Below, in pieces: positions 43,672 to 53,577 of a stretch of 64,000 nucleotides of DNA. The DNA is from Rheinheimera sp. EpRS3. GTDB lineage: Bacteria; Pseudomonadota; Gammaproteobacteria; Enterobacterales; Alteromonadaceae. The first letter of the stretch is position 1. Every line of letters starts with the position of its first letter. The notes beneath the pieces were generated by a model, which was given only the letters and a program-made list of their open reading frames with translations, ran no database searches and was not told where the DNA came from. The stretch spans positions 62,001-126,000 of the forward strand of contig NZ_LNQS01000011.1 in assembly GCF_001513785.1 (NCBI RefSeq). The letters are read 5' to 3'. The position numbers were made by a program, and so were the translations under genes.

Positions 43672-44937
43672 ATGCATTTAACAGAACTGAAACTGAAGCC
43701 AATTAGCGAGCTGGTTGAATTGGCTGAGTCTATGGGCCAGGAAAATATGGCCCGCCTGCGCAAACAGGACATTATTTTCGCCATTTTAAAATCCCACGCC
43801 AAGAACGGCGAAGAAATTTTCGGTGATGGTTGTCTGGAAATCCTGCAGGACGGTTTCGGTTTTCTGCGCTCCAGCGACAGCTCTTACTTAGCCGGCCCAG
43901 ACGATATTTACGTTTCGCCCAGCCAAATCCGCCGCTTTAACCTGCGCACCGGCGACAGTATTTCCGGTTTAATCCGCCCGCCCAAAGAAGGCGAGCGTTA
44001 CTTTGCACTGTTAAAGGTAAACGAAGTTAACTTCGGCCGCCCGGAGCAGGCACGTAACAAAATTCTGTTTGAAAACTTAACCCCGCTGCATGCTAACTCA
44101 CGTTTGCGCATGGAACGTGGTAACGGCAGCCGTGAAGATATCACCGCCCGGGTACTGGATTTAGCTTCGCCTATCGGTAAAGGCCAGCGCGGCTTAATCG
44201 TGGCACCACCCAAAGCCGGTAAAACCATTTTGCTGCAGAACATCGCCCAGTCTATTGCCGCTAACCATCCGGATTGCGTGTTAATGGTACTGCTGATTGA
44301 CGAGCGGCCGGAAGAAGTAACCGAAATGCAGCGTTTGGTAAAAGGCGAAGTGATTGCCTCTACCTTCGATGAACCGGCCAGCCGCCACGTACAGGTGGCT
44401 GAAATGGTGATCGAAAAAGCCAAACGCCTGGTTGAGCACAAAAAAGACGTTATTATTCTGCTCGATTCTATTACCCGTTTAGCCCGTGCTTATAACACCG
44501 TGATCCCAAGCTCCGGCAAGGTATTAACCGGTGGTGTTGACGCCAACGCCCTGCATAAACCAAAGCGTTTCTTTGGTGCAGCACGTAATGTTGAAGAAGG
44601 CGGCAGCTTAACTATTATCGCTACCGCGCTGGTAGATACCGGTTCGAAGATGGACGAAGTGATTTACGAAGAGTTTAAAGGTACAGGTAATATGGAACTG
44701 CACCTGTCGCGTAAAATTGCTGAGCGTCGGGTATTCCCGGCCATTGAATTTAACCGCTCCGGCACCCGCCGCGAAGAACTGCTGGCTTCATCTGAAGAGC
44801 TGCAGAAAATGTGGATCCTGCGCAAAATTCTGCACCCGATGGATGAAACCGAGTGTATGGAGTTTTTGATAGACCGTCTGTTGATGACCAAAACCAACGA
44901 CGAGTTCTTCGATGCCATGAAACGGCAAAAAAGTTAA
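43672..44937 (+). CDS. rho: Transcription termination factor Rho
   Basis: 421 residues against 419 in E. coli. An N-terminal helix bundle, then a cold-shock RNA-binding domain ([20 protein letters not shown]), then the RecA-like ATPase with Walker A at [14 protein letters not shown], Walker B at [14 protein letters not shown], and the Q-loop/R-loop regions around [16 protein letters not shown]. The hexamer terminates transcription at C-rich, unstructured sites. Its own leader (43514-43671) is typical of an autoregulated rho. Confidence 0.98.
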   Translation: MHLTELKLKPISELVELAESMGQENMARLRKQDIIFAILKSHAKNGEEIFGDGCLEILQDGFGFLRSSDSSYLAGPDDIYVSPSQIRRFNLRTGDSISGLIRPPKEGERYFALLKVNEVNFGRPEQARNKILFENLTPLHANSRLRMERGNGSREDITARVLDLASPIGKGQRGLIVAPPKAGKTILLQNIAQSIAANHPDCVLMVLLIDERPEEVTEMQRLVKGEVIASTFDEPASRHVQVAEMVIEKAKRLVEHKKDVIILLDSITRLARAYNTVIPSSGKVLTGGVDANALHKPKRFFGAARNVEEGGSLTIIATALVDTGSKMDEVIYEEFKGTGNMELHLSRKIAERRVFPAIEFNRSGTRREELLASSEELQKMWILRKILHPMDETECMEFLIDRLLMTKTNDEFFDAMKRQKS

Positions 44938-44942
44938 CTGAC

Positions 44943-44968
44943 AAAACCGGCCTTCGTGCCGGTTTTTT
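44943..44968 (+). terminator. Intrinsic terminator of rho
   Basis: AAAACCGGC (44943-44951) pairs with GCCGGTTTT (44958-44966) around CTTCGT, followed by further T. It begins 5 nt after the rho stop. Nine perfect pairs. Confidence 0.92.
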
Positions 44969-45030
44969 CTTGCCTGTGGTTTAACGGCAAGACGTTGTAC
45001 TGCTTTATTTTTCACAGAAGGAAGTAGCAT

Positions 45031-46326
45031 ATGACACGCCCGCGCATAGTGGTTATTGGCGGAGGGGCTGGCGGCCTTGAGCTGGTAACCCGCTTAGGCA
45101 ATAAACTTGGCCGTAAAGGCAAAGCGCATATCACCCTGATTGACCACAACCAAACTCATATCTGGAAACCGCTGCTGCATGAAGTCGCCACCGGCACACT
45201 GGACGTGGAAATTGATCAGCTTAGTTACCGGGCCCATGCCGCAACCCACGGTTTTGATTTTCAGCTGGGTAGCTTTTACGGCCTGAACCGGCAGCAAAAA
45301 ACCATTACTTTAGCGCCGGTATATGCCGATGATGGCGAAGAGGTACTGGCGGCGCGTGAGCTGGCCTATGACTATATGGTACTGGCCATTGGTAGTGTGT
45401 CTAACCACTTTAATACGCCAGGTGTGGCTGAGCATTGTATTTTTTTAGACAGCCCTTCCCAGGCGCAGCGTTTTCAGCGCCATTTGCTGGGTGCCTATTT
45501 AAAGCTGAATTCACCCGGCCATCCGAAAGATAAATTAAATATCGCTATAGTGGGCGCCGGTGCTACCGGGGTAGAGCTAGCTGCCGAGCTGTATCATGCC
45601 GCCGCGGAGCTTAACCTGTACGGTTTTGCCGATTTACGTAAAGACCGGTTAAATATCAGTGTAATAGAGGCCGGGCCGCGTATTTTGCCCGCGCTGCCGG
45701 AACGAATTGCTAATGCAGCGTTAAAAGAGCTGCAAAAGCTGGGTGTGCATGTGCGCACCAGCACTAAAGTTACCGCTGCCGATGCCCATGGTTTGCAGCT
45801 GGGCGACGAACATCTGGATGCTGAGCTGATGGTGTGGGCCGCCGGTATTAAAGCGCCGGACTTTTTACATCAGCTCGACGGCCTGGAAAATAACCGCATT
45901 AATCAGTTACTGGTAAACAGCAAGCTGCAAACCACACTGGATAGCCACATTTACGCCATTGGCGATTGTGCCGGTTACCCACTACCCGACAATAAATGGG
46001 TACCGCCAAGGGCGCAATCGGCACACCAGATGGCCAGCCTGGTTGCGACGAATATTCTGGCGGAATTAAATGGCAAAGCGCTGCGCGATTTTAATTATAA
46101 AGACCACGGCTCGTTAATTTCACTGAGCCGTTTTGGTACTGTCGGCAGTCTAATGGGCAATTTAGTCGGTGGCGCCATGATGATAGAAGGCCGTATTGCC
46201 CGGCTGGCGTATATCTCTTTGTATCGTATGCATCAGGTTGCGCTGCACGGCTGGCTGAAAATGCTGGTGATCAGTTTAGTGGCCCGTATCAACCGCATCG
46301 TCCGGCCCCGGCTTAAGCTGCATTAA
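45031..46326 (+). CDS. ndh: Type II NADH dehydrogenase (NDH-2)
   Basis: 431 residues, ATG at 45031 behind AAGGAAG. Two Rossmann motifs: [20 protein letters not shown] for FAD, and [17 protein letters not shown] for [14 protein letters not shown] carries the FAD-binding Asp. The C-terminal amphipathic region ([20 protein letters not shown]) anchors it to the membrane. It passes electrons from NADH to quinone without pumping protons. Its last 51 bases also encode, on the other strand, the end of the periplasmic protein gene at 46276-47157. Confidence 0.95.
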   Translation: MTRPRIVVIGGGAGGLELVTRLGNKLGRKGKAHITLIDHNQTHIWKPLLHEVATGTLDVEIDQLSYRAHAATHGFDFQLGSFYGLNRQQKTITLAPVYADDGEEVLAARELAYDYMVLAIGSVSNHFNTPGVAEHCIFLDSPSQAQRFQRHLLGAYLKLNSPGHPKDKLNIAIVGAGATGVELAAELYHAAAELNLYGFADLRKDRLNISVIEAGPRILPALPERIANAALKELQKLGVHVRTSTKVTAADAHGLQLGDEHLDAELMVWAAGIKAPDFLHQLDGLENNRINQLLVNSKLQTTLDSHIYAIGDCAGYPLPDNKWVPPRAQSAHQMASLVATNILAELNGKALRDFNYKDHGSLISLSRFGTVGSLMGNLVGGAMMIEGRIARLAYISLYRMHQVALHGWLKMLVISLVARINRIVRPRLKLH

Positions 46327-47157
46327 CGTCTGCTGCTGTAGTTGCTGCAGATCAGTGCTCAACCGGCGTTGGGCACTGCTATCCAGCCAGCGCTGCATCG
46401 CTTGCAGATACTCAGTACTTTGCCACAACACTGGCAATACCTGATCTATCGCCTCGATTGCTGCCTGCCCTATACTATCCTGGCTACAGGTAACATAAGA
46501 CACACTGGCAACATTAGCCCCCACTATCGCCCGGTGTTCCAACGCTGCGGCTTCAGGCAACAACTGATTGTAATACTGCATCCGCTCAGGGTACTCCACC
46601 ACATAGTCCACCCGGTTACCTGCCAGCAGGCCTGCAGCATTGATCTCACTGGTAAAGGCGTGGCTGCTCAGATTACTGTCCGGGTGATGCAGCAGCGGCG
46701 CAATGACATCGGGATATAGCCGGTTCGGTTGAAACGCCCCTCTGATAGTTTTATCCAGCGCCAGCACGCGGATATCAGCTCCCTCTGGCTGCATGGCAGG
46801 ATGAGTAGTCAGTTTGCCGGCAATATAGCCCACCGCTACCGCCGGCCCTACTGCCATAGGTGTAGAGAACAACCGGCTTTGAGCACGCTCTTCTGAATAT
46901 AAAGTTCCCAGCGCGCAGCTAGCCGCGTCCGGTTGTTGAAAAATCTGCTCTAATCGTGCCAGGCTGACCAAACGGGTGTCATGGCTAAACTGCGGCAGCG
47001 CAGCCATAATCTGTTGTTGTAGTAAATCAAAGGTGCCCTGGCCCTGAAACGGGCCATTAACAATCTGATGCGGCGGCCAGTCGGTTTGCAGCCAGGTAAG
47101 TTGTGGCTTAGCGTATGCACTGCTGGCCAGCAGCAAAAGCAAACAACGTAATAGCAT
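46276..47157 (-). CDS. Periplasmic solute-binding-like protein
   Basis: 293 residues with a short signal peptide ([12 protein letters not shown]). The mature protein begins [20 protein letters not shown] and continues as a type 2 periplasmic-binding fold ([20 protein letters not shown]). This resembles the TIGR02285-type family of unknown function, members of which are often linked to signalling or metabolite sensing rather than ABC transport. No ABC permease is near. Its 3' end lies antisense to the last 51 bases of ndh. It is last in a run of minus-strand genes that starts at ybdL. Confidence 0.78.
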   Translation of the reverse strand: MLLRCLLLLLASSAYAKPQLTWLQTDWPPHQIVNGPFQGQGTFDLLQQQIMAALPQFSHDTRLVSLARLEQIFQQPDAASCALGTLYSEERAQSRLFSTPMAVGPAVAVGYIAGKLTTHPAMQPEGADIRVLALDKTIRGAFQPNRLYPDVIAPLLHHPDSNLSSHAFTSEINAAGLLAGNRVDYVVEYPERMQYYNQLLPEAAALEHRAIVGANVASVSYVTCSQDSIGQAAIEAIDQVLPVLWQSTEYLQAMQRWLDSSAQRRLSTDLQQLQQQTLMQLKPGPDDAVDTGH

Positions 47158-47226
47158 GGATGCGCCCCGAAATTGACTGCTTTAACTGTAGCCAATAATG
47201 GGGCACAACGTCAATCAGCCACTCAC

Positions 47227-48537
47227 TCAACCAATAGTATGGTGCACCAGTGGATACGGCTCTGCTGCCGTTGCCAGATCCAATGCTGCAAGGTACTCAT
47301 TTGCTGCTACTGCGGCGGCATCTTCGCTGGCGGCATGCACTTTGGCAATCACATCGCCCTGCTGTACCTTGCTACCTGTTGGCAGAATATGGCTAAAACC
47401 CACTGCAGGGTCAATTTGCTGGCTGGGGTGCGACCGGCCTCCACCTAAACGCACTACCGCCATACCTAAGCCCACAGTATTGTTGTAACTCAGGTAACCA
47501 CTTTGTGGCGCAATAATCTCCTGTACTACAGGCGCACTGGCCAGATACTGTTGTGGTTTTTCAATCAGATCCGCGGGCCCGCCTAACGCTGCCACCATTT
47601 TAGCGAAAATCTCTGCTGCTTTGCCTGAGCTTAAGCTGTGCTCCAGCGCCGCTACCGCCCTGGCCTTGTCCTTGTAAAGCCCACCCAGCATTAGCATATT
47701 AGCGCCCAGTTCCAGCGTAACCTGATGCAAGCGTGGCTCACGGTATTTGCCGGTTAAATAATCCAGCGTTTCCATCACTTCCAGCGCATTGCCGGCTGTA
47801 CTGCCTAAAATCTGGTTCATATCTGTCAGCAGTGCCCGTGTTGGCACCCCGGCACCATTAGCCACATTAACAATACTGCTGGCCAGCGCCGAGGCATCAT
47901 CGACGGTGCGCATAATGGCACCGTTGCCGATTTTGACGTCCATTACCAGCGCATCTAAACCTTCAGATAGCTTCTTCGACAAAATAGACGCCGTGATCAG
48001 CGGGATCGATTCCACAGTGGCAGTAACATCACGAATAGCATATAAACGCCGGTCGGCCGGCGCCAGCTGGCTGCTCTGGCCGACAATAACGCAACCCAGT
48101 TGCGGCAATAACTGCTGAATTTTTTCCAGCGGTTGGGTACAACTGTAACCGGGAATGGTTTCCAGTTTATCTACCGTGCCGCCGGTATGGCCCAGGCCGC
48201 GGCCGGCAATACTGGGCATATAAGCGCCGCAAGCGGCCACCATCGGCGCCAGCATTAAGGTGACTTTGTCACCAACACCGCCGGTGCTGTGCTTATCTAC
48301 CACCGGGCCGTTTAACTTACCTTGCCAGTTCAGTACCGTACCGCTGTCGCGCATGGCCAGCGTTAGCGCAACAATCTCATCGGTTTGCATACCGTTTAAA
48401 TAAATCGCCATTGCCAGTGCGGCTACCTGGCCTTCGCTGAAACTGTCGTCGGTTAAACCACGGACAAACTGCTTAATCTCGGCCTGACTTAAATTGCCAC
48501 CGTTACGTTTTGTTTTAATAATTTCCTGTGGGATCAT
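47227..48537 (-). CDS. deoA: Thymidine phosphorylase
   Basis: 436 residues, ATG at 48537 with GGAG 9 nt upstream. Family signatures: GPVVDKHSTGGVGDKVTLML (phosphate and nucleoside binding), MPSIAGRGLGHTGGTVDKLE and SEGLDALVMDVKIGNGAIM. The C-terminal domain has VRLGGGRSHPSQQIDPAVGF. Cleaves thymidine and deoxyuridine with phosphate. It follows cdd after 3 nt, so the two form a pyrimidine nucleoside salvage pair. Confidence 0.95.
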   Translation of the reverse strand: MIPQEIIKTKRNGGNLSQAEIKQFVRGLTDDSFSEGQVAALAMAIYLNGMQTDEIVALTLAMRDSGTVLNWQGKLNGPVVDKHSTGGVGDKVTLMLAPMVAACGAYMPSIAGRGLGHTGGTVDKLETIPGYSCTQPLEKIQQLLPQLGCVIVGQSSQLAPADRRLYAIRDVTATVESIPLITASILSKKLSEGLDALVMDVKIGNGAIMRTVDDASALASSIVNVANGAGVPTRALLTDMNQILGSTAGNALEVMETLDYLTGKYREPRLHQVTLELGANMLMLGGLYKDKARAVAALEHSLSSGKAAEIFAKMVAALGGPADLIEKPQQYLASAPVVQEIIAPQSGYLSYNNTVGLGMAVVRLGGGRSHPSQQIDPAVGFSHILPTGSKVQQGDVIAKVHAASEDAAAVAANEYLAALDLATAAEPYPLVHHTIG

Positions 48538-48540
48538 CTA

Positions 48541-48966
48541 TTAAGCTCCAACTTTAGTGCTGTTGGCCAGATAGGTGGGTGTAAAAGCCGCTGGCAGTAA
48601 TTCGCCTAAGCTCCAGTTTTGCTGCTGGTGCAAATGGTTGCAACTGGCGATAGGGGCATTGGGGCTAAAGAATTCCGCAATAACCTGGCGGCAGATACCG
48701 CACGGTGGCGTTAGCATGTCTTGCGGTGTGTACACCATCAGCGCGGTAAATTTGCGCTCACCTGCCACTACTGCTGCGCCTATGGCGTTACGCTCGGCAC
48801 ATACAGTGCCACCATATGAAGCATTTTCAACGTTGCAGCCGGTATAAATTTTACCGCTGTCGGCCAGTATCGCCACGCCAACGGGGAATTTGCTGTAAGG
48901 CGCATAAGCCTGCGCGGCGGCTTGTTGTGCTGCCTGTTGCAGGGCAGCCCAGTTAATTTCGCTCAC
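48541..48966 (-). CDS. cdd: Cytidine deaminase
   Basis: 141 residues with a GTG start at 48966; the upstream ATG is out of frame. Zinc motifs are GGTVCAERNAIGAAV (Cys and catalytic Glu) and TPPCGICRQVIAEF. This short, tetrameric-type enzyme converts cytidine and deoxycytidine to uridine and deoxyuridine. It heads the cdd-deoA pair. The MFS gene upstream lies 55 nt away on the same strand. Confidence 0.94.
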   Translation of the reverse strand: MSEINWAALQQAAQQAAAQAYAPYSKFPVGVAILADSGKIYTGCNVENASYGGTVCAERNAIGAAVVAGERKFTALMVYTPQDMLTPPCGICRQVIAEFFSPNAPIASCNHLHQQQNWSLGELLPAAFTPTYLANSTKVGA

Positions 48967-49021
48967 TGGTTAAACTCATGTTAGTTATGGCCGTATAGTG
49001 TTACTGCGAATACGGCTGTGG

Positions 49022-50185
49022 TCAAGCCCTGCCTAAGCGGCGCTGAAACAGCCACAAACAGCCAAATAGCCAGATACTGGCCAGTGGTATCAGCCAGAAT
49101 GCCTGTGCAATACCGGCCTGCTGCGCCCACACTCCGGTTAACAAACCGGCAAACTGGAAGCCAATTGAGCTGCCAATACTGGCGATGCCAGACAATACCG
49201 GACCATTGTCGCTGTCCAGATCCATAGCAGTAGATAACATTAGCGGAAACAAACCACCCACACCCAGCCCCAACAGCAAGTTACCCAGCGCCAGCAATTC
49301 GCTACCATTACTTAACTTCACCACAAAGGCGCCTGCCACCGTAAAAGCCCCCAGCAGCAACATAAGTTGAGCACTGCTTAACCAACGCAATAGCAGCGCA
49401 AAACCAAGCCGGCTAAGCACCATACCACCGGTAAACCAGGCCAGCAGCAAACGGGCATCTTCAGCCTGATAGCCCAAACCATCTACCGCGTAACTGACAA
49501 ACCAGTTACCCTGGCCCCATTCTGCTGCGCCGTACCCTACCATCACCAGTAACAGCAATAAAAAAATAGGCTGGCGCAGCACGGTAATATAAGACAGGCT
49601 TTTACTACCACTGTGGCTGCGCCCGGCCAGTACAGGCTGCATTCTGGCAACCTGCCAGCTGTATAAGCCGACAAATAGCAGGCATAGCGCAATAATACGG
49701 ATTGGCCAACGCCAGTCATCCAGCACCCAGTACAGCATCACCACCCAAAGCGGTGCTGTTAAGGTGCCCAGGCTAAACATAAAGTCCATCAGGCCCATCA
49801 TAGCTGCACGTTTATTGGCAAACAGCCGGGCAATAAGAGTATGGCCGATGGTGAACATCACGGAGTAGGTTAATCCCACCAGCACAATCAGCGGCAGCAA
49901 TAGCTGCCAGTTGCTGACCGCTGACAACAGGCTTAACAAAATCGATTCAGTAATGGCTAAAAATGCAAATAAGCGCAGAAAATGGAAACGCTGCACATAT
50001 TTGCCGCCTATGATGGCGCCGACAATAGTGCCCACCGACATTAAGCTGAAAAACACGCCACTGATCGCCGGCGCCATATTTAACGCTTTTGCCATGTCGG
50101 GCAGTAACATACCCCAGAGAATAATAAGGTTACCCAATAAGAAGAAACCGCTGAAGATCACCGCGGTGGGGTGTAAGCGCGACAT
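49022..50185 (-). CDS. MFS transporter
   Basis: 387 residues, ATG at 50185 with AAGGAG upstream. Twelve predicted helices; the motif-A-like segment GGKYVQRFHFLRLFAF follows helix 2. It resembles the FHS/fucose-permease-like branch of the major facilitator superfamily. Position between yafV (methionine salvage side) and cdd-deoA suggests import or export of a nucleoside or a salvage intermediate, but the substrate cannot be read from the sequence. Confidence 0.83.
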   Translation of the reverse strand: MSRLHPTAVIFSGFFLLGNLIILWGMLLPDMAKALNMAPAISGVFFSLMSVGTIVGAIIGGKYVQRFHFLRLFAFLAITESILLSLLSAVSNWQLLLPLIVLVGLTYSVMFTIGHTLIARLFANKRAAMMGLMDFMFSLGTLTAPLWVVMLYWVLDDWRWPIRIIALCLLFVGLYSWQVARMQPVLAGRSHSGSKSLSYITVLRQPIFLLLLLVMVGYGAAEWGQGNWFVSYAVDGLGYQAEDARLLLAWFTGGMVLSRLGFALLLRWLSSAQLMLLLGAFTVAGAFVVKLSNGSELLALGNLLLGLGVGGLFPLMLSTAMDLDSDNGPVLSGIASIGSSIGFQFAGLLTGVWAQQAGIAQAFWLIPLASIWLFGCLWLFQRRLGRA

Positions 50186-50236
50186 AGCCGCTCCTTGTAA
50201 TACCGGTAAATGAAAATACTGCAGGACTGTAGAAGC

Positions 50237-51019
50237 TTAGCTCAGCACAAAAGCATCAGCATCCAGATGGGCCGGAAATTGTTGCCGGTACTGTTTAAGC
50301 TGTGCATAGTCTAACGTAGCACACAGCACTGCAGGTTGTGCCACGGCCTGATCTGCGACAACCTGCCCCAGATAATCGACAATCAGGCTGTCACCGCTGT
50401 ATTGTACGCCATTGCCGTCGGTGCCAACCCGGTTGCAGCCCAGCACAAAGGTCTGGTTCTCGATTGCCCGTGCCAGTAGCAACGTACGCCAGGCATGGCG
50501 CCGGGCCGCCGGCCAGTTAGCAACATACAGCGCGACATCGTAATCAAGGCAATTACGGCTAAACACCGGAAAGCGCAGGTCATAGCATACCTGCAATAAA
50601 AAGCGCCAGCCGCGCCAGTTCACCACTACACGCTGATCACCAGCTATATATGCCTGATGCTCACCTGCCATGCGAAACAGATGCTTTTTGTCATAGGCAG
50701 TTACCTGGCCTTCTGGTGTCACAAAATAACAGCGGTTAACACACCCCTTATCTGTACGGGTAGCCACCGAGCCCACCAGTGCAGCGCCAATCTGCTGCGC
50801 CTGTTGTTGCAGCCAACCCAGGGTGTCGCCTTCGGGTTCAGCAATATGCTCGCTTTGCATCGAAAAGCCCGTAGTAAACATTTCCGGCAACACAATGATA
50901 TCCGCTGCCTGAATACGGCTTATCTGCTCTGCCAGCTGTTGCCGGTTTGCCATCGGGTTTTGCCACTGTAGTGCAGTTTGCACCAGCGCAACATTAAGCG
51001 GCATTGTTATATCCGACAT
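50237..51019 (-). CDS. yafV: Omega-amidase YafV (nitrilase superfamily)
   Basis: 260 residues, ATG at 51019 behind GGAGG; a second ATG five codons in is also possible. The nitrilase triad is visible: Glu in IIVLPEMFTTGFSM, Lys in YDKKHLFRMAGEH and Cys in FLLQVCYDLRFPVFS. Family knowledge: YafV hydrolyses alpha-ketoglutaramate, the product left when a glutamine-dependent aminotransferase remakes methionine from KMTB. It overlaps ybdL by 13 nt, supporting that coupling. Confidence 0.9.
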   Translation of the reverse strand: MSDITMPLNVALVQTALQWQNPMANRQQLAEQISRIQAADIIVLPEMFTTGFSMQSEHIAEPEGDTLGWLQQQAQQIGAALVGSVATRTDKGCVNRCYFVTPEGQVTAYDKKHLFRMAGEHQAYIAGDQRVVVNWRGWRFLLQVCYDLRFPVFSRNCLDYDVALYVANWPAARRHAWRTLLLARAIENQTFVLGCNRVGTDGNGVQYSGDSLIVDYLGQVVADQAVAQPAVLCATLDYAQLKQYRQQFPAHLDADAFVLS

Positions 51020-52152
51020 AACACCTCCGCAGCAGCTTTTAGCGTGCTGCTTTGTTTAGCAAAGCAAAAACGGATGATCCGGCGCTGTGGTGGCTGGTTA
51101 TAAAACACCGATAACGGGATGGCCGCCACTTTGTGCTCAGTTGTCAGCCAGCGGCAAAACGCCACATCATCCAACTCACTAATGGCGCTATAATCCGCCA
51201 GTTGAAAATAGGTACCCTGACAAGGCAATAGATGCAGCCTGCTGCCTTGTAACAGGCTGACAAACTGATCACGCTTCTGCTGATAAAACCCCGCCAGGCC
51301 ACTAACCTGCTGCGGTTGCTGCTGTAACATGGCCGCAATAGCATATTGTGCCGGAGTAAAACTGGAGAAGGTGACATACTGATGTATTTTGCGAAATTCT
51401 GCCGTCAACGCCGCCGGCGCGATGCAATACCCCAGTTTCCAGCCGGTAACATGGAAGGTTTTACCAAAGGATGAAACGATAAAGCTGCGCGCGGCCAGTT
51501 CAGCAAAGTTATTAGCGCTTAGCTGCACCGCGCCATCAAACACCATATGCTCATACACTTCGTCGCTGATGCAGTACAAATTACGCTGCAGCACCAACTG
51601 CTGCAACTGCTGCCAGTCATCAAGGTTAAACACCATGCCGGTTGGGTTATGCGGACTATTAACAATAATCAGTTTGGTCCGGGCTGTGATGGCATCAGCC
51701 ACTTGTTGCCAGTTAATCCGGTAATCCGGTGCATTAAGCGCAATATGCACGGCTGTGCCGCCGTTTAACTCAATTGCCGGTACATAGCTGTCGTAGGCCG
51801 GATCAAAAACAATCACTTCATCCCCCGGCGCGACTACGGCACTAATAGCAACAAACAGCGCTTCTGTCGCACCGCTGGTTACCGTTACCTGCTGCTCGGC
51901 ACACACTGCCCGGCCATAACAGCGTTGCACCAAAGCGGCAATTTGCTCACGTAACGGTACAATACCCGGCATAGGCGCATATTGGTTAAGCCCCTGCTGG
52001 CTGTAATCGGTAAGATACTGCAGCAATAAGCTATCAGGTGCAAAATCGGGGAAACCCTGAGATAAATTAATGGCTTGGTGCTGGGCAGCCAGTTGCGACA
52101 TCTGGCTGAAAATAGTAGTACCAACGGCTGGCAGTTTGCTTTTGAGTGTCAT
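51007..52152 (-). CDS. ybdL: Methionine aminotransferase YbdL
   Basis: 381 residues, a class I/II PLP aminotransferase. It opens KLPAVGTTIFSQMSQLAAQH and has NLSQGFPDF, the substrate-binding loop of the methionine/KMTB-preferring group. NSPHNPTGMVF and SSFGKTFHVTGWKLGY contain the cofactor contact and the Schiff-base Lys. It amidates KMTB to methionine, the last step of the salvage pathway, with yafV removing the keto-product. It is divergent from mtnB, with a MetJ operator between them. Confidence 0.9.
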   Translation of the reverse strand: MTLKSKLPAVGTTIFSQMSQLAAQHQAINLSQGFPDFAPDSLLLQYLTDYSQQGLNQYAPMPGIVPLREQIAALVQRCYGRAVCAEQQVTVTSGATEALFVAISAVVAPGDEVIVFDPAYDSYVPAIELNGGTAVHIALNAPDYRINWQQVADAITARTKLIIVNSPHNPTGMVFNLDDWQQLQQLVLQRNLYCISDEVYEHMVFDGAVQLSANNFAELAARSFIVSSFGKTFHVTGWKLGYCIAPAALTAEFRKIHQYVTFSSFTPAQYAIAAMLQQQPQQVSGLAGFYQQKRDQFVSLLQGSRLHLLPCQGTYFQLADYSAISELDDVAFCRWLTTEHKVAAIPLSVFYNQPPQRRIIRFCFAKQSSTLKAAAEVLCRI

Positions 52153-52167
52153 GCGGGCAAGAAAAAG

Positions 52168-52195
52168 TTGCGAAAACCGGCTTGAATGCTATCAT
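52168..52195 (+). promoter_or_regulatory. Candidate promoter of the mtnBCD operon
   Basis: TTGCGA (52168-52173) and TATCAT (52190-52195) are separated by 16 nt. The MetJ site begins 18 nt downstream of the -10 box, a fitting position for repression. Other promoters in this A/T-rich gap are possible. Confidence 0.4.
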
Positions 52196-52213
52196 TTAGC
52201 CCGTTTTATGTAT

Positions 52214-52237
52214 AGACATCTAAACGTTCAAACGTAT
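52214..52237 (+). promoter_or_regulatory. MetJ operator, three tandem met boxes
   Basis: AGACATCT, AAACGTTC and AAACGTAT lie in direct contact (52214-52237) in the 105-nt gap between ybdL and mtnB. The first differs from the AGACGTCT consensus at one base, the next two at three. The tandem 8-bp register is the mark of a MetJ site. It could repress both mtnBCD and the divergent ybdL-yafV when SAM is high. Confidence 0.8.
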
Positions 52238-52257
52238 AACAACCAGGCCTGATAATA

Positions 52258-52890
52258 ATGAATGACTCTGCCCAGCTGCATCAGATTAACCCCAATGCCA
52301 TTGCGTTGTGCGCATTAGGGCGCTGGATCGCCAGCCGCCATTGGGTGCCCGCTACCGGCGGCAATTTTTCTATTCGCAGCACCGAACACAGCGCCTTGAT
52401 TACAGCTTCTGGCAAAGACAAAGGCGAATTAAGCCCGCAAGATTTACTCCCCGTCAGCTGGCTGAATAATCAGCTAACCTGCCCTGGCACACCGTCTGCC
52501 GAAACAGCACTGCATGCGCAACTTTATCAGTTGGATAGCCGGATTAAAGCCGTACTGCACACCCACTCAGTGCACGCTACGGTGTTTTCGCGGCTGATAA
52601 ACCAGGACAGCTATAACTTTCAGGGCTACGAAATGCAAAAAGCCATTAGCGGTAACAGCAGCCATGAAGCGCCCTGCCCGCTGGCGATATTTGACAATAC
52701 CCAGGACATCCCGGCACTGGCACAACAAGTAGCTCAGCGCTGGCAGCAGCAACCACTGAATTTTGCGTTACTGGTGCGCGGCCATGGCCTTTATGTTTGG
52801 GGTTACAGCCTGGAACAGGCAAAAAGGCATTTAGAAGGTTGGGAGTTTCTTATAAACTGCGAGCTGGAACGATTAAAGCTAACAAGGTAA
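52258..52890 (+). CDS. mtnB: Methylthioribulose-1-phosphate dehydratase MtnB
   Basis: 210 residues of the class II aldolase/adducin fold. HW-type entry VPATGGNFSIR is followed by SAETALHAQLYQLDSRIKAV and the zinc site VLHTHSVHATV; RGHGLYVWGYSLEQAKRH is the C-terminal family block. It dehydrates MTRu-1-P to the diketone used by MtnC. First gene of mtnBCD. Confidence 0.95.
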   Translation: MNDSAQLHQINPNAIALCALGRWIASRHWVPATGGNFSIRSTEHSALITASGKDKGELSPQDLLPVSWLNNQLTCPGTPSAETALHAQLYQLDSRIKAVLHTHSVHATVFSRLINQDSYNFQGYEMQKAISGNSSHEAPCPLAIFDNTQDIPALAQQVAQRWQQQPLNFALLVRGHGLYVWGYSLEQAKRHLEGWEFLINCELERLKLTR

Positions 52891-52893
52891 ACC

Positions 52894-53577
52894 GTGAAGT
52901 ATTCCGCCATTATTACTGATATTGAAGGCACCACCAGCCGGATAAGTTTTGTTACCGATATACTCTTCCCCTATGCCGCCCGTGAATTGCCTGCCTTTAT
53001 CCGGGCCAATACGACACAGCCCGATGTAGCAACCGCGCTGGCCACCTGCCGCGAACTGATGCAGCAGCCTGAAGCCAGTGCAGAGCAGATTATTACCCAA
53101 TTACTGGAATGGATAGCTGAAGATAAAAAAGTAACACCGTTAAAAACCTTACAAGGTATGGTGTGGCAACATGGCTACCAAAGCGGTGCTTTTACCGGCC
53201 ACCTGTATGCCGACGCAGCTGAACAATTACAGCACTGGCACAACCTTGGTATCAGGCTTTATGTCTATAGCTCTGGTTCTGTGCAGGCACAACAGCTGTT
53301 GTTTCAGTACAGCGACTATGGCAGTTTAACGGCGTTGTTTAGTGGTTATTTCGACACCCGTGTTGGCGCCAAAGGTGATATTTCATCTTATGCCGCTATT
53401 TTGCAGCAGTTACAGCTGCCGCCAAAGCAGGTGTTATTTTTGTCTGACGTAGTAGCCGAACTCGATGCCGCCAGAGCGCTGGGTATTGCCACAGTGCAAT
53501 TGATCCGTGAAGGCCAGCCTGCAGCAGATCACTCCATTGCCCACAGTTTTGACCAGATCCAGGAGCAGATACCATGA
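52894..53577 (+). CDS. mtnC: Enolase-phosphatase E1 MtnC
   Basis: 227 residues, GTG start at 52894 (AAGG upstream). HAD motif I is the variant TDIEGTTSRISFV, typical of MtnC. Motif II YVYSSGSVQAQQL and motif III/IV VLFLSDVVAELDAARALG complete the fold. It enolises and dephosphorylates to acireductone. Starts 3 nt after mtnB and overlaps mtnD. Confidence 0.96.
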   Translation: MKYSAIITDIEGTTSRISFVTDILFPYAARELPAFIRANTTQPDVATALATCRELMQQPEASAEQIITQLLEWIAEDKKVTPLKTLQGMVWQHGYQSGAFTGHLYADAAEQLQHWHNLGIRLYVYSSGSVQAQQLLFQYSDYGSLTALFSGYFDTRVGAKGDISSYAAILQQLQLPPKQVLFLSDVVAELDAARALGIATVQLIREGQPAADHSIAHSFDQIQEQIP

